The translations under genes were made by a program, and so were the position numbers. Below are positions 5,403-5,858 of a stretch of 5,858 nucleotides of DNA, piece after piece. The notes below the pieces were generated by a model. It did not search any database. It was not told the origin of the DNA and saw only the letters and a program-made list of their open reading frames with translations. Source of the stretch: Longimicrobium sp. (GTDB lineage: Bacteria > Gemmatimonadota > Gemmatimonadetes > Longimicrobiales > Longimicrobiaceae); NCBI GenBank assembly GCA_030446945.1, contig JAUJMI010000250.1, positions 1 through 5,858 on the forward strand, given 5' to 3'. How positions within the stretch are numbered: the first letter of the stretch is position 1; every line of letters starts with the position of its first letter.

Positions 5403-5858
5403 ATGCCCACCCTCATAGGCGTACCGCGCGAGACGGCGCGGGGCGAGCGACGCGTAGCGCTGGTCCCGGAGGTCGTCGCGCGCCTCGTGACGGCGGGGTT
5501 CGAGGTGGTGGTGGAGAGCGGCGCGGGGCTGGGCGCGTATCACGACGACGATGCGTACCAGGCGGCCGGGGCCCGTATTGGCCACCGGGCGGCGGCCCTG
5601 GGAGCGGACGTAGTGGCGTGCGTGGCGGCGCCGGACGACGTCGAGCAGCTGCGCCCGGAGGCGGCGCTGGTGGGGATGCTGCGGCCGCTGGACGACCCGG
5701 AGGGGATGCGGCGGCTCGCGCGCACCGGGGTGATGGCGATCGCGCTGGAGATGGTGCCGCGCATCACCCGCGCGCAGAAGATGGACGCGCTCTCCGCGAT
5801 GGCCACCGTCGCCGGCTACCGCGCCGTGCTGCTGGCGGCGGAGGCGCTCCCGCGCTTC
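5403..5858 (+). CDS. pntA: NAD(P) transhydrogenase subunit alpha (PntA/PntAA), N-terminal part, cut by window end
   Basis: The 152 codons present cover the N-terminal portion of the alanine dehydrogenase/PntA NAD-binding family. Proton-translocating transhydrogenase moves hydride between NADH and NADP+ at the inner membrane, driven by the proton gradient, and supplies NADPH; this subunit binds NAD(H). The start MPTLIGVPRET, then ERRVALVPEVVARLVTAGF and VVVESGAG at about 34-41, matches the family. The segment ALEMVPRITRAQKMDALSAM (about 115-134) followed by ATVAGYRAV is the PntA signature (PRIxRAQxxDxLSSxxNxAGYRA) and argues for transhydrogenase rather than alanine dehydrogenase. The Rossmann NAD-binding domain lies beyond the edge, so whether this is a split PntAA or a full-length PntA cannot be told; pntAB/pntB are expected downstream. 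ATG start at 5403, with no ribosome binding site visible. Confidence 0.92.
   Translation, partial: MPTLIGVPRETARGERRVALVPEVVARLVTAGFEVVVESGAGLGAYHDDDAYQAAGARIGHRAAALGADVVACVAAPDDVEQLRPEAALVGMLRPLDDPEGMRRLARTGVMAIALEMVPRITRAQKMDALSAMATVAGYRAVLLAAEALPRF

Noticed and set aside
5216..5806. Minus-strand open frames of 66-88 codons over the start of pntA
   Set aside because: They lie antisense to a clear transhydrogenase gene and across its promoter and have no protein-like features.
1..5858. CRISPR arrays, tRNA/rRNA genes, insertion sequences, phage attachment sites
   Set aside because: No regularly spaced repeats, no tRNA-like cloverleaf or rRNA segments, no transposase and no flanking target duplications were seen.

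Overview
This is a very GC-rich bacterial window with strong G/C preference at third codon positions. A large receptor of the carboxypeptidase-regulatory-domain/TonB-dependent (Oar-like) type and a TTGCCG-N16-TACATT-like promoter would fit a Gemmatimonadota-type or similar high-GC Gram-negative soil bacterium. That placement is an inference from style, not a phylogenetic result. An outer-membrane receptor and an exported phosphodiesterase do establish a diderm cell.

Layout from left to right. Positions 1-284 (minus strand) hold the end of a MNT/HEPN-type toxin-antitoxin pair. The nucleotidyltransferase half has an intact GSX10DXD active-site motif, but its 5' end is frameshifted and lacks a start codon. 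The first 14 codons of the HEPN partner overlap its stop by 11 nt. Positions 283-1647 (minus) encode an exported, two-zinc alkaline-phosphatase-superfamily phosphodiesterase/nucleotide pyrophosphatase with all seven expected metal and nucleophile residues. Positions 1715-4876 (minus) encode a 1053-residue TonB-dependent outer-membrane receptor. The receptor and the phosphodiesterase are 67 nt apart on the same strand with a strong hairpin between them, so they look like a two-gene unit: an exported enzyme that cleaves phosphate esters and an outer-membrane importer.

Positions 4877-5402 form a 526-nt intergenic region between divergent genes. It is not empty. It holds an 18-residue fossil of a xanthine-dehydrogenase-type [2Fe-2S] small subunit, a high-GC3 open stretch just downstream of it in another frame, a 16-bp hairpin ahead of the receptor whose two imperfect pairs are G-U in the minus-strand RNA only, a second hairpin whose single wobble fits only plus-strand RNA, and a promoter for the rightward gene. 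From 5403 to the window end (plus) is the N-terminal third or so of the NAD(P) transhydrogenase alpha subunit (PntA/PntAA).

No complete unknown multi-gene system is visible. The most interesting points are the decayed or frameshifted MNT gene, the iron-sulfur gene fossil and the strand-specific leader hairpin.
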